A stretch of 64,000 nt of DNA, from contig NZ_CP107031.2 of assembly GCF_027474845.2 (NCBI RefSeq), positions 248,001 through 312,000 on the forward strand. Reading direction: 5' to 3'. Positions 37,653-46,165 of the stretch are shown here, one piece after another (position 1 is the first letter of the stretch; the number at the start of each line of letters is the position of its first letter). Below the pieces are notes generated by a model. The model worked only from the letters and a program-made list of their open reading frames with translations. It had not been told where the DNA came from and made no database searches. Both the position numbers and the translations under genes were made by a program. This stretch comes from Maribacter aestuarii. GTDB lineage: Bacteria; Bacteroidota; Bacteroidia; Flavobacteriales; Flavobacteriaceae.

Positions 37653-39059
37653 TTATTCCTGGTAGAAATATATATTGTCCAAAATGAAATTTGGGCCATC
37701 GGTTATTATTAAAGCTCCAATATTATTTTTCTGAGTAGCAATATCACCATCAAGAGGGATATCAAAAGAGACCCACTGTCCTGGTATTAAACCAGTGGCA
37801 GTAAACCTTTTATCCTTATCATCTACAATAGGATTACCAGTAGCGGGATCAGTTTCCAATATTTGGTTTGCACCAACATCCCTTATTTGAATGCCAACTT
37901 CAACACCTGCTTCTTGAACATATACATCAACATGTAAAAAGGTTAGCTCAGAGGCGTCTACTGTATTTCCAAAAACAATTCCGGTAAAATTATTATTAGA
38001 ATAAATTAATACATCGTCTCCATTTGACGAGGAAATAGATGCCTCTGTAGTCGAACCTCCAAAATCAGGGGCAATATTAATTTCAGTTTCTTTTGCATAT
38101 GCATCACTGAATATTGATTTCACATTGGCCTGTGGTCGGGTTGGTGTTGGAGCAGAAGCAAGACTTCCACCTGCGATAATGGTCAATGAACCTTGTGCCA
38201 ATACTCCACCTAACAACGCTGTTATTTCTGCTGTACCCTCACCAACAACTGATACTTCACCCAGTTCATTTACCCTAGCCACCTCATTGTCAGAAGATTG
38301 AAAACTAAAGTAAGATGGAGCAGCATTCACTGTTCTGTTCTCTCCTGACTCTAAATTAAACGTTTGTGTCAAACCACTTATAGTTAAGCTAGAGCCTGTG
38401 AACGTTTGTTCTGTAACATCTTGGCCAAGAAACATTGCAGGCCTAGGTTGCGCAACCGTACCCAGTTTTTCAAATTTAATTTCGTCAAACCATAGTACAT
38501 AACCGCCTTCATCACCTTGAAAAGAGGCGCCCTCTGCCAACCAAAACAACCCTACTTCGTTAGTGAGCATGGAAGCATCAGGAATTGGAACCACATATTT
38601 TTGCCATCTGGTACTGACACCTAAATTACTCAGTGATACTTGAAACTTGTTATTGGTATTTCCATCGATACCAAATCCTATCTCATTTATAGTTGCAGCT
38701 TGAGAGGCCTTTGCATAAAATGTAAGCGCATCAAAACCTGAGAGATTCCTATTGGCCGTAGTATTAAATGTAGCTCCAACGAACCCATTTCCAAAAGCCG
38801 GAACATCAAATCGCATGGCTGCATCCCCTTCAAATACTTCCTCTGTTTCTAGACTAAAGGCTTCAGGGTCCGCACCAGCGTCTACAAACGGAAAGTAATT
38901 TAATCCTGCCGAAAATGCATCTAAAAAAACATCACCATTGGGTGGGAATTCCGCAAACTCTACATCATCAGAAAAATCTCTTTCGCAACCGGAAAAAACA
39001 GCAATTACCAAGCTTAAAAGAACAATAAAGCGTAAGTTGATACAATTTATATTTTTCAT
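37653..39059 (-). CDS. Surface lipoprotein with CBM-like and Ig-like (Big2) domains
   Basis: 468 residues. Lipobox FSGC (C25). An N-terminal beta-sandwich (about 40-195, ending VLWFDEIKFEKLG) is followed by a bacterial Ig-like Big2 segment (about 235-295: VARVNELGEVSVVGEGTAEITALL), a linker ASAPTPTRPQANVKS, and a C-terminal sandwich (about 310-468) ending FILDNIYFYQE. The last domain is of the same type as the repeated module in the 926-residue protein (linker plus SIFSDAY versus SVFSNVY). No catalytic residues were recognised. Placed second in the operon, 12 bp after the glycosidase-barrel gene, it is a good candidate for the glycan-binding partner of that barrel. Confidence 0.75.
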   Translation of the reverse strand: MKNINCINLRFIVLLSLVIAVFSGCERDFSDDVEFAEFPPNGDVFLDAFSAGLNYFPFVDAGADPEAFSLETEEVFEGDAAMRFDVPAFGNGFVGATFNTTANRNLSGFDALTFYAKASQAATINEIGFGIDGNTNNKFQVSLSNLGVSTRWQKYVVPIPDASMLTNEVGLFWLAEGASFQGDEGGYVLWFDEIKFEKLGTVAQPRPAMFLGQDVTEQTFTGSSLTISGLTQTFNLESGENRTVNAAPSYFSFQSSDNEVARVNELGEVSVVGEGTAEITALLGGVLAQGSLTIIAGGSLASAPTPTRPQANVKSIFSDAYAKETEINIAPDFGGSTTEASISSSNGDDVLIYSNNNFTGIVFGNTVDASELTFLHVDVYVQEAGVEVGIQIRDVGANQILETDPATGNPIVDDKDKRFTATGLIPGQWVSFDIPLDGDIATQKNNIGALIITDGPNFILDNIYFYQE

Positions 39060-39071
39060 TTTCTTATCTTT

Positions 39072-42000
39072 TTATTTCCCAATATTGATATGTACATAAG
39101 TCATTATTTCCCACTCACTACCATTACCAAAACCAACGGGACTTATAATAGGTTCTGTAGCAAATTCTAAAGCATTATTTGGAAGATATCTTGGTGAAAA
39201 CTCATTTAATGAACGCCATGTTCCTCGAATACCTACCTGAGTACTAGGTAAGATGAACCAATCCGGTTTACCAAGTGTGGTGGATATATCCAACATCAAT
39301 TGTACAGGATATGTCAAATTGAAATCTCTATGATAGTCATAGGGTCCCCAATCGTTGATTTTTTGTGTATACTGGAGTTTGTACTTCTTATAAATCATTC
39401 TAATATCCCCGCCAAAGCGCCTTATCAATCGATCACTGTCCCCATTGGCTTGACCATTTCCGTAATAAAAATTTCCTATCAGACCTAAATCTCGACGAGG
39501 TTTAGTAACCATTCTTGAATGTACTTCCCAGAGGTCTTCTGCGGGAGCGGAATTTGGAAATGCAAAAAAGGTACGATTTGCCAAGAATCCAATGGCGGCA
39601 TCTTGAGCCGTGGGAAGGTGTCTATAGACAAATCCTAAATTCATGGCGAACTTTGCATCTTCAGATCTATCGTTATCCCACTCGTACATCCATGTACCAG
39701 GGGTTGGATCAAGGGTCAGCAATATTTCACCTCCAACAGTTTCACGGTTTGCCCTCACAGAAAATGGGTCGTCAATAATATTTCTTAAACGTCCTGGGCC
39801 TTCAACATCATTAGGTATAGCGTCTACTAATGGTTTTTGCCATAAAAAATTTGGTGCAATTTGAAAATTCCCCGTGGAATATGTAAAACCGGACAATATG
39901 TTCATTTGATTGCCACTTCCTGTATCTTTCAATTTCCATCCCGTAAAGGTCAGTGTTTGGTCCGCACCACCATTAGCAATAAGACCCATGGCCGCTGCTT
40001 GTCCATACCAATTGAATTTACCCCCTTCGTAAGTAATTTTCACTTTACCTCCCCAATTGTCCGTTGATTGTATTTTATCTTCAAAAACAACATAATCGCC
40101 TGGGGTCCCCCGGACATCTTGAAAGGCGATACCGTTCAATGGACTTCCACTCCAAATACCCCCGAGAGCAATTTCAAATTTTCCAAACTCCCTTGCTATA
40201 GCCAAAGAAGCCCTTTCCGTAGGCCATGGTGGTATTACCCCACTGCGTGTTTGGTTCACGTCTAAAACTCGTCTTCCATTGTCATCCAAAACAACATCCC
40301 TTTCAAAATCTCTATGATAAATACCTGTTACCCCAAGCTTACCAAAATGGGTGTTATATTTAAAGAGGATCGTAGGATTAGCTCCCCACCACAACTGTGG
40401 GCCAATAGCTGCTTTTAAACCTTTCAAAGGTCCTTTGCCATCAACCTCCATCCCTAAAATCTCACCATTGTAAATATCAAGATTGGGCCCATAATTCGCC
40501 TCCGGATAAAAACCGAAGAAATCGCCTTCGTAACCCCAATGATAGTGACCTGTCCTGTAAAATCCCCTTAAGTCGAATTCTTTGGCGTTCCACTCAAATT
40601 CCGCTTGATAAATCCGTATTCTATTTACATCTTGAACAAGCACGTTTCCCTGATCAGTATTCACCTCAATAGGACGAGAATTGTTTTCATAAAAAATTTC
40701 ATTGATAGGGTTTTGAGCCACGTTCCCTACAATATTGACGTTGACCTCCGCCCTCATGTTGGGTGCGGGGTTTCCCTCAATCCCAACGAAATAAGATTCC
40801 ATGTGATCAAAACCCAATTCATTTGGAAACGTGTTAGGATCATCTGGGTCCGCATTATCTGGTGTGGTAATAAGATTACCACCTGTACTAAAAGTTGACA
40901 GCCTAGCTTGAAGATTACTGATTCGTAATAAGTTACTCTTCTCCGAAGTTAATGCAGCTTTATCACCGCGCGCCTTTAGAACAGCTTCCGTTAAACTTAT
41001 ATTATCAAAGTAATTTGTGATGAAATCTATATCAACACCGTCAGCATAAGGGTCCAATTGATGTGCCTCCTTTAGTGCGTAATAAGCGGCGCGTGGATAT
41101 AAATCATAAAGACCACGCTCATTCGTTTGGCCTTTGGCCGTAATTCCAAACCACTCCTCGTTCATATTATTAGCACCCTCAGATGCCAAATCTCTAGTGT
41201 AGCCTCCATTAGACCAAGAGGCATTGTTGTCGTGTACGTCGGCGTTCTTTCTATCGTCAAAACCAAACTTCCACCAACCGTCGCTAAATTGAAAAGTAAA
41301 TCCTCCAATAGAGTTGTTCGCTAAACCCAAACCTGCTGCATTCTTATAAATTTCTTCCCAATTACCAACCATATAAAAGGCCTGTGAATATTGATCTTCC
41401 TTGTTATCAACGGCGTTAAAGGCATCTGCACCAAATTCGGTAAACATTACAGGAATGTTCAACTTCTCTTTTACAACTTGGAACATATCGCCGAAGGAAA
41501 CTCCCCTGTAGGTATTGGTTCCATAAATATCAACATCGGTGCACTCCTCCGCAATTATATCTATAAACAGTAAATCACCATTGCAGATAGCTACTGGATG
41601 GGAGGTATCCACAGACTTCATGATTTTTGCCGCTTCGTTCATTAAACGATACATAGGTCTACCCCTTTGTTCTCCAATGAATTTTTTTTCCTCCTCGTCA
41701 TCAGGAAAATCTTCGGTTTCAGCTCCTGCCCAAAAAAGTCCGTAGTTGTTCTCGTTGCCTAATAAATACATTAGTAAACCTGGAGTATCCTTATAGTCCT
41801 TTGCGAGTTTATCTACTTCAGATAAAAGAAATTCTTGCGTTCGAGGGTTAGAGTAATCGGTAATTTCAACCCAAACCCCGTCAATTGTAAGACCGTAGCG
41901 CCCAAAAGAATGGTTTAACATAGTATAAATACCATAGTTTTCGTAAATGTATTTTATCCATCTAGCCGGTACGCCTGTGTACTGTCGTATGGTATTGACC

Positions 42001-42266
42001 CCCATGTTTTTGAGGAGCGACATCTCTGTATCCAAGCCAGCCTTAATGACGTCGTCCGACTTATTCCAAAAATCAGCATTCACGGTATTAGTTCCGATAG
42101 GAATATAATCCCAGTTCATACCGTTAATCATAAAATTTTTACCGTCCACAATTAGACGTTGTCCATCTGCACCATTTGATACTGAAACTTCATCTGATTG
42201 CGCAAAAAGCGAACTAATAAAGAGGATGAAAACGAGATTGAGCAGTGTTTTTTGGATGCTATTCAT
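39072..42266 (-). CDS. Clan GH-A glycosidase joined to a C-terminal outer-membrane beta-barrel-like region
   Basis: 1064 residues. Sec signal to SSLFAQ (23). Residues about 30-405 form a GH2/GH5-like TIM barrel: GMNWDYIPIG, MGVNTIRQY, acid/base candidate E172 in LLGNENNYG, nucleophile candidate E277 in VMFTEFGAD. From about 440 to the end the chain changes to alternating aromatic/polar strands with short turns (RIYQAEFEWNAKEFDLRGFYRTG, LGVTGIYHRDFERDV, MNILSGFTYSTGNFQIAPNFLW, FAMNLGFVYRHL, DLGLIGNFYYGNG, KKYKLQYTQKINDWG, EIMTYVHINIGK), the look of a roughly 16-20-strand porin. The final residue is Lys rather than Phe. Leading gene of the glucan operon, replacing SusC/SusD there. GH family number not assignable by eye. 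Confidence 0.78.
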   Translation of the reverse strand: MNSIQKTLLNLVFILFISSLFAQSDEVSVSNGADGQRLIVDGKNFMINGMNWDYIPIGTNTVNADFWNKSDDVIKAGLDTEMSLLKNMGVNTIRQYTGVPARWIKYIYENYGIYTMLNHSFGRYGLTIDGVWVEITDYSNPRTQEFLLSEVDKLAKDYKDTPGLLMYLLGNENNYGLFWAGAETEDFPDDEEEKKFIGEQRGRPMYRLMNEAAKIMKSVDTSHPVAICNGDLLFIDIIAEECTDVDIYGTNTYRGVSFGDMFQVVKEKLNIPVMFTEFGADAFNAVDNKEDQYSQAFYMVGNWEEIYKNAAGLGLANNSIGGFTFQFSDGWWKFGFDDRKNADVHDNNASWSNGGYTRDLASEGANNMNEEWFGITAKGQTNERGLYDLYPRAAYYALKEAHQLDPYADGVDIDFITNYFDNISLTEAVLKARGDKAALTSEKSNLLRISNLQARLSTFSTGGNLITTPDNADPDDPNTFPNELGFDHMESYFVGIEGNPAPNMRAEVNVNIVGNVAQNPINEIFYENNSRPIEVNTDQGNVLVQDVNRIRIYQAEFEWNAKEFDLRGFYRTGHYHWGYEGDFFGFYPEANYGPNLDIYNGEILGMEVDGKGPLKGLKAAIGPQLWWGANPTILFKYNTHFGKLGVTGIYHRDFERDVVLDDNGRRVLDVNQTRSGVIPPWPTERASLAIAREFGKFEIALGGIWSGSPLNGIAFQDVRGTPGDYVVFEDKIQSTDNWGGKVKITYEGGKFNWYGQAAAMGLIANGGADQTLTFTGWKLKDTGSGNQMNILSGFTYSTGNFQIAPNFLWQKPLVDAIPNDVEGPGRLRNIIDDPFSVRANRETVGGEILLTLDPTPGTWMYEWDNDRSEDAKFAMNLGFVYRHLPTAQDAAIGFLANRTFFAFPNSAPAEDLWEVHSRMVTKPRRDLGLIGNFYYGNGQANGDSDRLIRRFGGDIRMIYKKYKLQYTQKINDWGPYDYHRDFNLTYPVQLMLDISTTLGKPDWFILPSTQVGIRGTWRSLNEFSPRYLPNNALEFATEPIISPVGFGNGSEWEIMTYVHINIGK

Positions 42267-42312
42267 TTTATCATTTTTTGTAAAACCTTTAATAAAAACA
42301 AGTATAATAAAG

Positions 42313-42356
42313 GTTATTGATAATTATAAGGTTTGTAAATTATGTAATTGATAATT
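42313..42356 (-). promoter_or_regulatory. Two direct repeats upstream of the glucan operon
   Basis: On the + strand GTTATTGATAATT (42313-42325) and GTAATTGATAATT (42344-42356) match at 12 of 13 bases and are 31 bp apart start to start, close to three helical turns. They lie 47-90 bp upstream of the first operon gene, where an activator would bind. No regulator gene is adjacent. Confidence 0.4.
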
Positions 42357-42807
42357 TGCTCGCAATTTTGTTCAAGATTAATTCTATAAAATAGTGTTAT
42401 GAAATAGAAAGATTAAACAAAATTATCGGCCAAGGAATTCGAATTTAAATTGTATCCTTCTGTATGGAAAATTGAAATGTAGAAATAGAAAAAAGCTCCA
42501 ATAAAAATATTAGTGTGCCATTAGGCTGGAATTCTTTTTAGGATTGCTAAAAAAAAATATATCCGTAAGGAAAAGTAAATATCGCTTTCTAGCATTTTAC
42601 AATCCATTTACAAAATCTTCTTGAGACGGTGTTCAATAAAAAGGTAATTTGAGAACGAAATCCACTTTTCCATATTGTAGGGCTGACAGGATTTAGATAT
42701 TACACACATTAACACTCATTGAAAACATAGCTTAGCTATAAAAAAAGTAAAGCTCTTGTTTTCTTAAGAAAGTAAACTCTCTATAGAAACAAAAGCCTTA
42801 ATAATAT
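42357..42807. other. Non-coding spacer
   Basis: AT-rich sequence without a credible gene. A 15-base stretch at 42680-42694 (GGGCTGACAGGATTT) resembles the 3' end of the tRNA-Pro copies on this strand. A hairpin with arms around 42755-42767 and 42784-42796, followed by a T-run on the - strand, could end transcription coming from the tRNA pseudogene. Confidence 0.5.
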
Positions 42808-42880
42808 CGGGGTGACAGGATTTGAACCTGCGACCACTCGACCCTCAGCCGAGTGTGCTACCCGACTGTCCAACTTCAGG
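42808..42880 (-). pseudogene. Degenerate tRNA-Pro copy with lost acceptor stem
   Basis: 73 bases aligning end to end with the intact tRNA-Pro at 44308-44381. The T arm, variable loop and anticodon stem are identical or nearly so, but the 5' acceptor strand reads CCTGAAG and cannot pair with CACCCCG. The anticodon triplet has changed from GGG to GAG. It is therefore not a working tRNA. Confidence 0.85.
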
Positions 42881-42964
42881 AATTTGGGTTTCCAAAATAG
42901 ACAAGCAAGCATATAAACTATTGTTGGAGTGTACTCCAAATTATGATGTTCGAATGTACAAAAT

Positions 42965-42995
42965 CAAAAAACCAGCTTAAACAGCTGGTTTTTTA
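42965..42995 (-). terminator. Terminator after the small lipoprotein gene
   Basis: AAAAAACCAGCTTAAACAGCTGGTTTTTT: stem AACCAGCT/AGCTGGTT, loop TAAAC, with an A-run giving T6 on the - strand. It lies 17 bp after the stop of the 184-residue gene (43012). Confidence 0.88.
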
Positions 42996-43011
42996 TAATA
43001 AGTTAAGAAAA

Positions 43012-43566
43012 TCAGTAAGTAATGGTGCCCTCGGCATTATGCTGGGCTACTCCTGAGTCAAAAACCCCGTTATCCATTTCCATCCTTCCGGTTGCCCCTT
43101 CAAAACGACCGGTGCCGCCAACGAAATCAAAACCTCCAACGTAGGTCCCCGAAGAATAAGTCCCATCAATTACGGATTCTGGAGTAAACGTAATAAAAAC
43201 CTCTGAAGAGGTAAATATTTTATCCCCATTGGCAACAACTATAAAGTCCTCACTTGTTTGAACAGCCTCCGATTCTGAGGTGAAATAAAAATTTGTAGTA
43301 GTGCCTTCTCCAGTGTATTTGCCTCCATGGGAAATGTTTCCAGAAAAACTATTCCCAACAAGTACACCGTCTTCGAATCTATCGAATCCCATGAAACTGT
43401 TTTTAATAGGTCGGGGCTTTTTAGCTTTTGCAGTCGTACTTGTAAAATCGGTCAATCCGTCCTCACTTATAGCTTCCGTGGAACAAGAAACCACCGCTAA
43501 AATAAATGTGGCTAAAACGGATAATTTAAAAATTGCCTTCATGCCATTGTTACGTTTTGTTTTCAT
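43012..43566 (-). CDS. Small lipoprotein with allene-oxide-cyclase-like beta-barrel pattern
   Basis: 184 residues; lipobox LAVVSC (C28). The mature part has about eight beta strands, with the recurring turn motif GGTGRFEGATGRMEM near 155-170, a pattern shared by allene oxide cyclase-like and dirigent-like barrels; that relation is a guess from motif shape. No catalytic residues can be assigned. A second in-frame ATG at residue 9 would give a shorter signal. It is the only gene between the damaged and intact tRNA-Pro copies and so may have come with an inserted segment. Monocistronic with its own terminator. Confidence 0.6.
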   Translation of the reverse strand: MKTKRNNGMKAIFKLSVLATFILAVVSCSTEAISEDGLTDFTSTTAKAKKPRPIKNSFMGFDRFEDGVLVGNSFSGNISHGGKYTGEGTTTNFYFTSESEAVQTSEDFIVVANGDKIFTSSEVFITFTPESVIDGTYSSGTYVGGFDFVGGTGRFEGATGRMEMDNGVFDSGVAQHNAEGTITY

Positions 43567-44243
43567 AATTATAAATTTAATGGGTTACACGATTAAATAA
43601 ATTAATATGCTGGTACAGTTGCCTTGTAGCAGCTAATTTGGGAGGAACTTCACTAACCAGTGAGCTTTAGCAATGAGGGGGATTTTAAATAATTATGGGG
43701 AAATTTCTGAAGTAGGGAGAATTAGATTGTAAATATTATCTTCAGTAGATAAAAGATAATCTATTTAGAAAGGCGATTTCATTTAAAAGGACGAATAAGC
43801 AGTTTTACTGTCCGAAAGGACCGATTTAATTATCAAGGATTAATAATCAAGTAGATAAATGAAAAATAATCTTATTAATTGGTATGAATACATAAAGGAT
43901 TTACTCGAATTACAACCTAAATCCAAGAACCTGAAAAATAGATATGGCAACAAGATTTTCCAGTTAGACTAAATGGATTCCTTAATTATAGATAGAACTT
44001 ATTCAATGATTTTCTGAGAGTCTCGCCCCATGTAAATCTTTATTGCTTCTTTGAGGTTTTAGCATAAGTACCTGTTTTCTCAGCCAACCATCCATCATGA
44101 ACCCATTTGGTAACATAGTAATTCATATTAAAAAATATTTGCGGAATAAAAGCTCAAAAAAATAGATTAGGAGGCAGTCCTTACCTTTGATTTAAACATC
44201 GTCGGGTTTTTATCAGGTGTTTAAAGTGGTTACGCATTACCCC
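43567..44243. other. Gene-free spacer
   Basis: About 680 bp of AT-rich DNA between the small lipoprotein and tRNA-Pro. No frame with family features, no transposase remnant recognised. GGTTACGCATTACC at 44228-44241 resembles the palindrome at 23877-23890. Confidence 0.6.
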
Positions 44244-44283
44244 TATAAAGTAAAACGTTACAAATCAGCTGATTTGTAACGTT
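44244..44283 (-). terminator. Long perfect hairpin after tRNA-Pro
   Basis: A 30-bp perfect palindrome (44254-44283, centred on AGCT) begins 24 bp beyond the 3' end of the tRNA on the - strand and is followed by TTTTACTTT on that strand. This fits a transcription terminator for the tRNA; a protein-binding role is possible. Confidence 0.6.
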
Positions 44284-44307
44284 ATGAAACTATAGGAAAA
44301 AGTTAAG

Positions 44308-44381
44308 TCGGGGTGACAGGATTTGAACCTGCGACCACTCGACCCCCAGCCGAGTGCGCTACCGGACTGCGCTACACCCCG
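44308..44381 (-). tRNA. tRNA-Pro (anticodon GGG)
   Basis: On the - strand the molecule starts CGGGGTG and ends CACCCCG plus discriminator A, giving seven acceptor pairs. The D arm GCGCAGTCCGGTAGCGC, anticodon arm CTCGG-CTGGGGG-TCGAG (anticodon GGG at positions 34-36) and T arm GCAGG-TTCAAAT-CCTGT all fold. CCA is not encoded. The similarity to bacterial tRNA-Pro bodies supports identity. Confidence 0.93.
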
Positions 44382-44441
44382 AAATTGGATTGCAAAAATA
44401 TAAAAGCAGAATAGATTAACCTGTATCTTTTGTTGAAAAAA

Positions 44442-45359
44442 TTAAGGTAAGTCCAAAGCCTCCATCCACTCGAACATGCGTTCCGTCCATCCCCTTAAAT
44501 ATTTATCTTTTCTGGCCAATGAAAAACCGTGTCCCCCTTTGGGATACACATGAAGGGTTGCAGATACTCCTTTATCGTTTAAGGCTCGGTAAAACAGCAA
44601 GCTATTTTCTACTGGTACGCCCTCGTCATCAGATGCATGAAACAAAAAAGTTGGCGGCGTGTTTGGGGTAACCTGTTTTTCATTTGAGAAATAAGTGACC
44701 AAATCAGTACTCGGATTTTCTCCCAGTAGATTGTTCTTTGAGCCACTGTGTGTTTTAGACCCAAAACTTATTACCGGGTATCCCAACGCCATAAAATCTG
44801 GTCGAGCACTCTCTTCATCAATCTCATCAAGTGGTGCATAAACTTCTTCATTAAAATGAGTTCCTAGAGTCGCTGCTAAATGACCCCCTGCAGAAAAGCC
44901 CAATATTCCAATTTTAGTAACATCAATATGAAATTCCGGAGCCATGTTCCTTACTATACGTAATGCGCGTTGCGCATCCATGAGAGGTACCAGATGTTTA
45001 TCCACCTGTGAAATTGAGGAAGGCAACCTATATTTCACGACAATTCCAGTAACCCCTTTTCCATTCAAAAATTTAGCAATATCAGTTCCCTCCCAATCGT
45101 ACGCCAAAATTTGATAGCCTCCACCAGGAAAAATTAACATGGCCTCACCGGTAGTATTCTGCTTGGCAGGTAGGAATACTTCCAATGTTGGTTCTTGAAC
45201 CTTGCTTATACGTAATATTCCATTTCGCTTATGCTCTTCCTTTTCATTGGACTCGATACGATTAGGAATTTTGTCCTTTGGCCACAATGGTATAATCGTA
45301 TCCTGTGCACAGACAACACTAATAAAAAGTATAAGAATACCAGATAAATAATTTTTCAT
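44442..45359 (-). CDS. Exported alpha/beta-hydrolase, acetyl-xylan-esterase-like
   Basis: 305 residues with Sec signal to SVVCAQ (about 19). The oxyanion region reads MLIFPGGGYQILAYDWEG, the nucleophile elbow is GFSAGGH with S156, and the other triad members are likely the Asp in HASDDEGVPVENS (about 245) and the His in YPKGGHGF (about 284). This set matches secreted carbohydrate esterases that remove acetyl groups from plant or algal polysaccharides. Substrate is not known. It lies 11 bp after the VanX-like gene on the same strand, so they may be co-transcribed. Confidence 0.85.
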   Translation of the reverse strand: MKNYLSGILILFISVVCAQDTIIPLWPKDKIPNRIESNEKEEHKRNGILRISKVQEPTLEVFLPAKQNTTGEAMLIFPGGGYQILAYDWEGTDIAKFLNGKGVTGIVVKYRLPSSISQVDKHLVPLMDAQRALRIVRNMAPEFHIDVTKIGILGFSAGGHLAATLGTHFNEEVYAPLDEIDEESARPDFMALGYPVISFGSKTHSGSKNNLLGENPSTDLVTYFSNEKQVTPNTPPTFLFHASDDEGVPVENSLLFYRALNDKGVSATLHVYPKGGHGFSLARKDKYLRGWTERMFEWMEALDLP

Positions 45360-45370
45360 AAGGAATTAGT

Positions 45371-46087
45371 TTAATCACACGGCCATTTAAAGTTGGCCAC
45401 CTTATCGTTTGAGGCAGCGGAAAGATTGTAATGCCACCATTCCGTACGAATGGACCAAAAACCATATTTTTCCATGGTTTCTTTTAAAAGCTTCCGATTA
45501 TCCAAAATATCTTGCGGAAGATCGGTATTATCGTGATAGGCTTTTTTCCCAAAGAAATCGAAATCGGTTCCCATATCCAATTCCACACCGTCCAAAGTGA
45601 CCAGTGTTATGTCTACCGCTCCACCCTTATTGTGTATGGACCCCTTTACGGGATTAGCTACATACTGTGGATTGGGAACAATTTCCCACATTTTATATTG
45701 AACGGAATTGGGCCGGTAGCAATCAAAAAATTTGATTTTGACACCGTTTTTAACAAATTCCTCGTTCGCAGCGATTAGTGCCTTAGCCGTTTTGACACGG
45801 GTATAGCATTCTGGGCAGTCATATACCTTAGCCTTTAGAAAATTATTCTCCGTCGCATACCTCATATCATAGACGAACTGATTACTAAAGTCCGCAAGCC
45901 TAATGAATGTAGTATCCGAAAGTCCTTCAAAAGTTCTTAAAGTCTCTGGCTTCTCATCTGTAGCTTCAGTGTTTATTATAACAGTGTCTGTATGATTAAT
46001 AGGCTTATTCCCCTCTGATTTTTCAGTGCTGTTCTTACAACCTAATACAAGAGAAAACCAACATAGAAGGATGGCATAATGTTTCAT
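45371..46087 (-). CDS. VanX/DdpX-like D-Ala-D-Ala dipeptidase, lipoprotein (M15D)
   Basis: 238 residues from the ATG at 46087 (the frame upstream opens only with a TTG). Lipobox LVLGC (C17). The M15 zinc and catalytic residues are visible: H152 and D159 in SIHNKGGAVDITL, E216 and H219 in TEWWHYNL, plus Arg125 in FFDCYRPNS. These enzymes split D-Ala-D-Ala dipeptides; outside vancomycin clusters they are used to recover D-alanine from wall material. The lipidated periplasmic location fits wall-fragment recycling rather than resistance, as no vanHA-type genes are near. Confidence 0.87.
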   Translation of the reverse strand: MKHYAILLCWFSLVLGCKNSTEKSEGNKPINHTDTVIINTEATDEKPETLRTFEGLSDTTFIRLADFSNQFVYDMRYATENNFLKAKVYDCPECYTRVKTAKALIAANEEFVKNGVKIKFFDCYRPNSVQYKMWEIVPNPQYVANPVKGSIHNKGGAVDITLVTLDGVELDMGTDFDFFGKKAYHDNTDLPQDILDNRKLLKETMEKYGFWSIRTEWWHYNLSAASNDKVANFKWPCD

Positions 46088-46165
46088 ATCCTCAAAAATA
46101 AGGAACAACCATTGAAAATTTCTAATTGCACAAATTTTCTATTTCTAATTATTTAGAGCAATCAG

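Noticed and set aside
42680..42694. Third tRNA-Pro fragment
   Set aside because: Only about 15 bases resemble the tRNA 3' end with a mismatch; too short to call.
45371..46087. Vancomycin-resistance gene (VanX)
   Set aside because: Family match is good, but no vanH/vanA/vanS genes occur, and the lipobox indicates periplasmic wall recycling.
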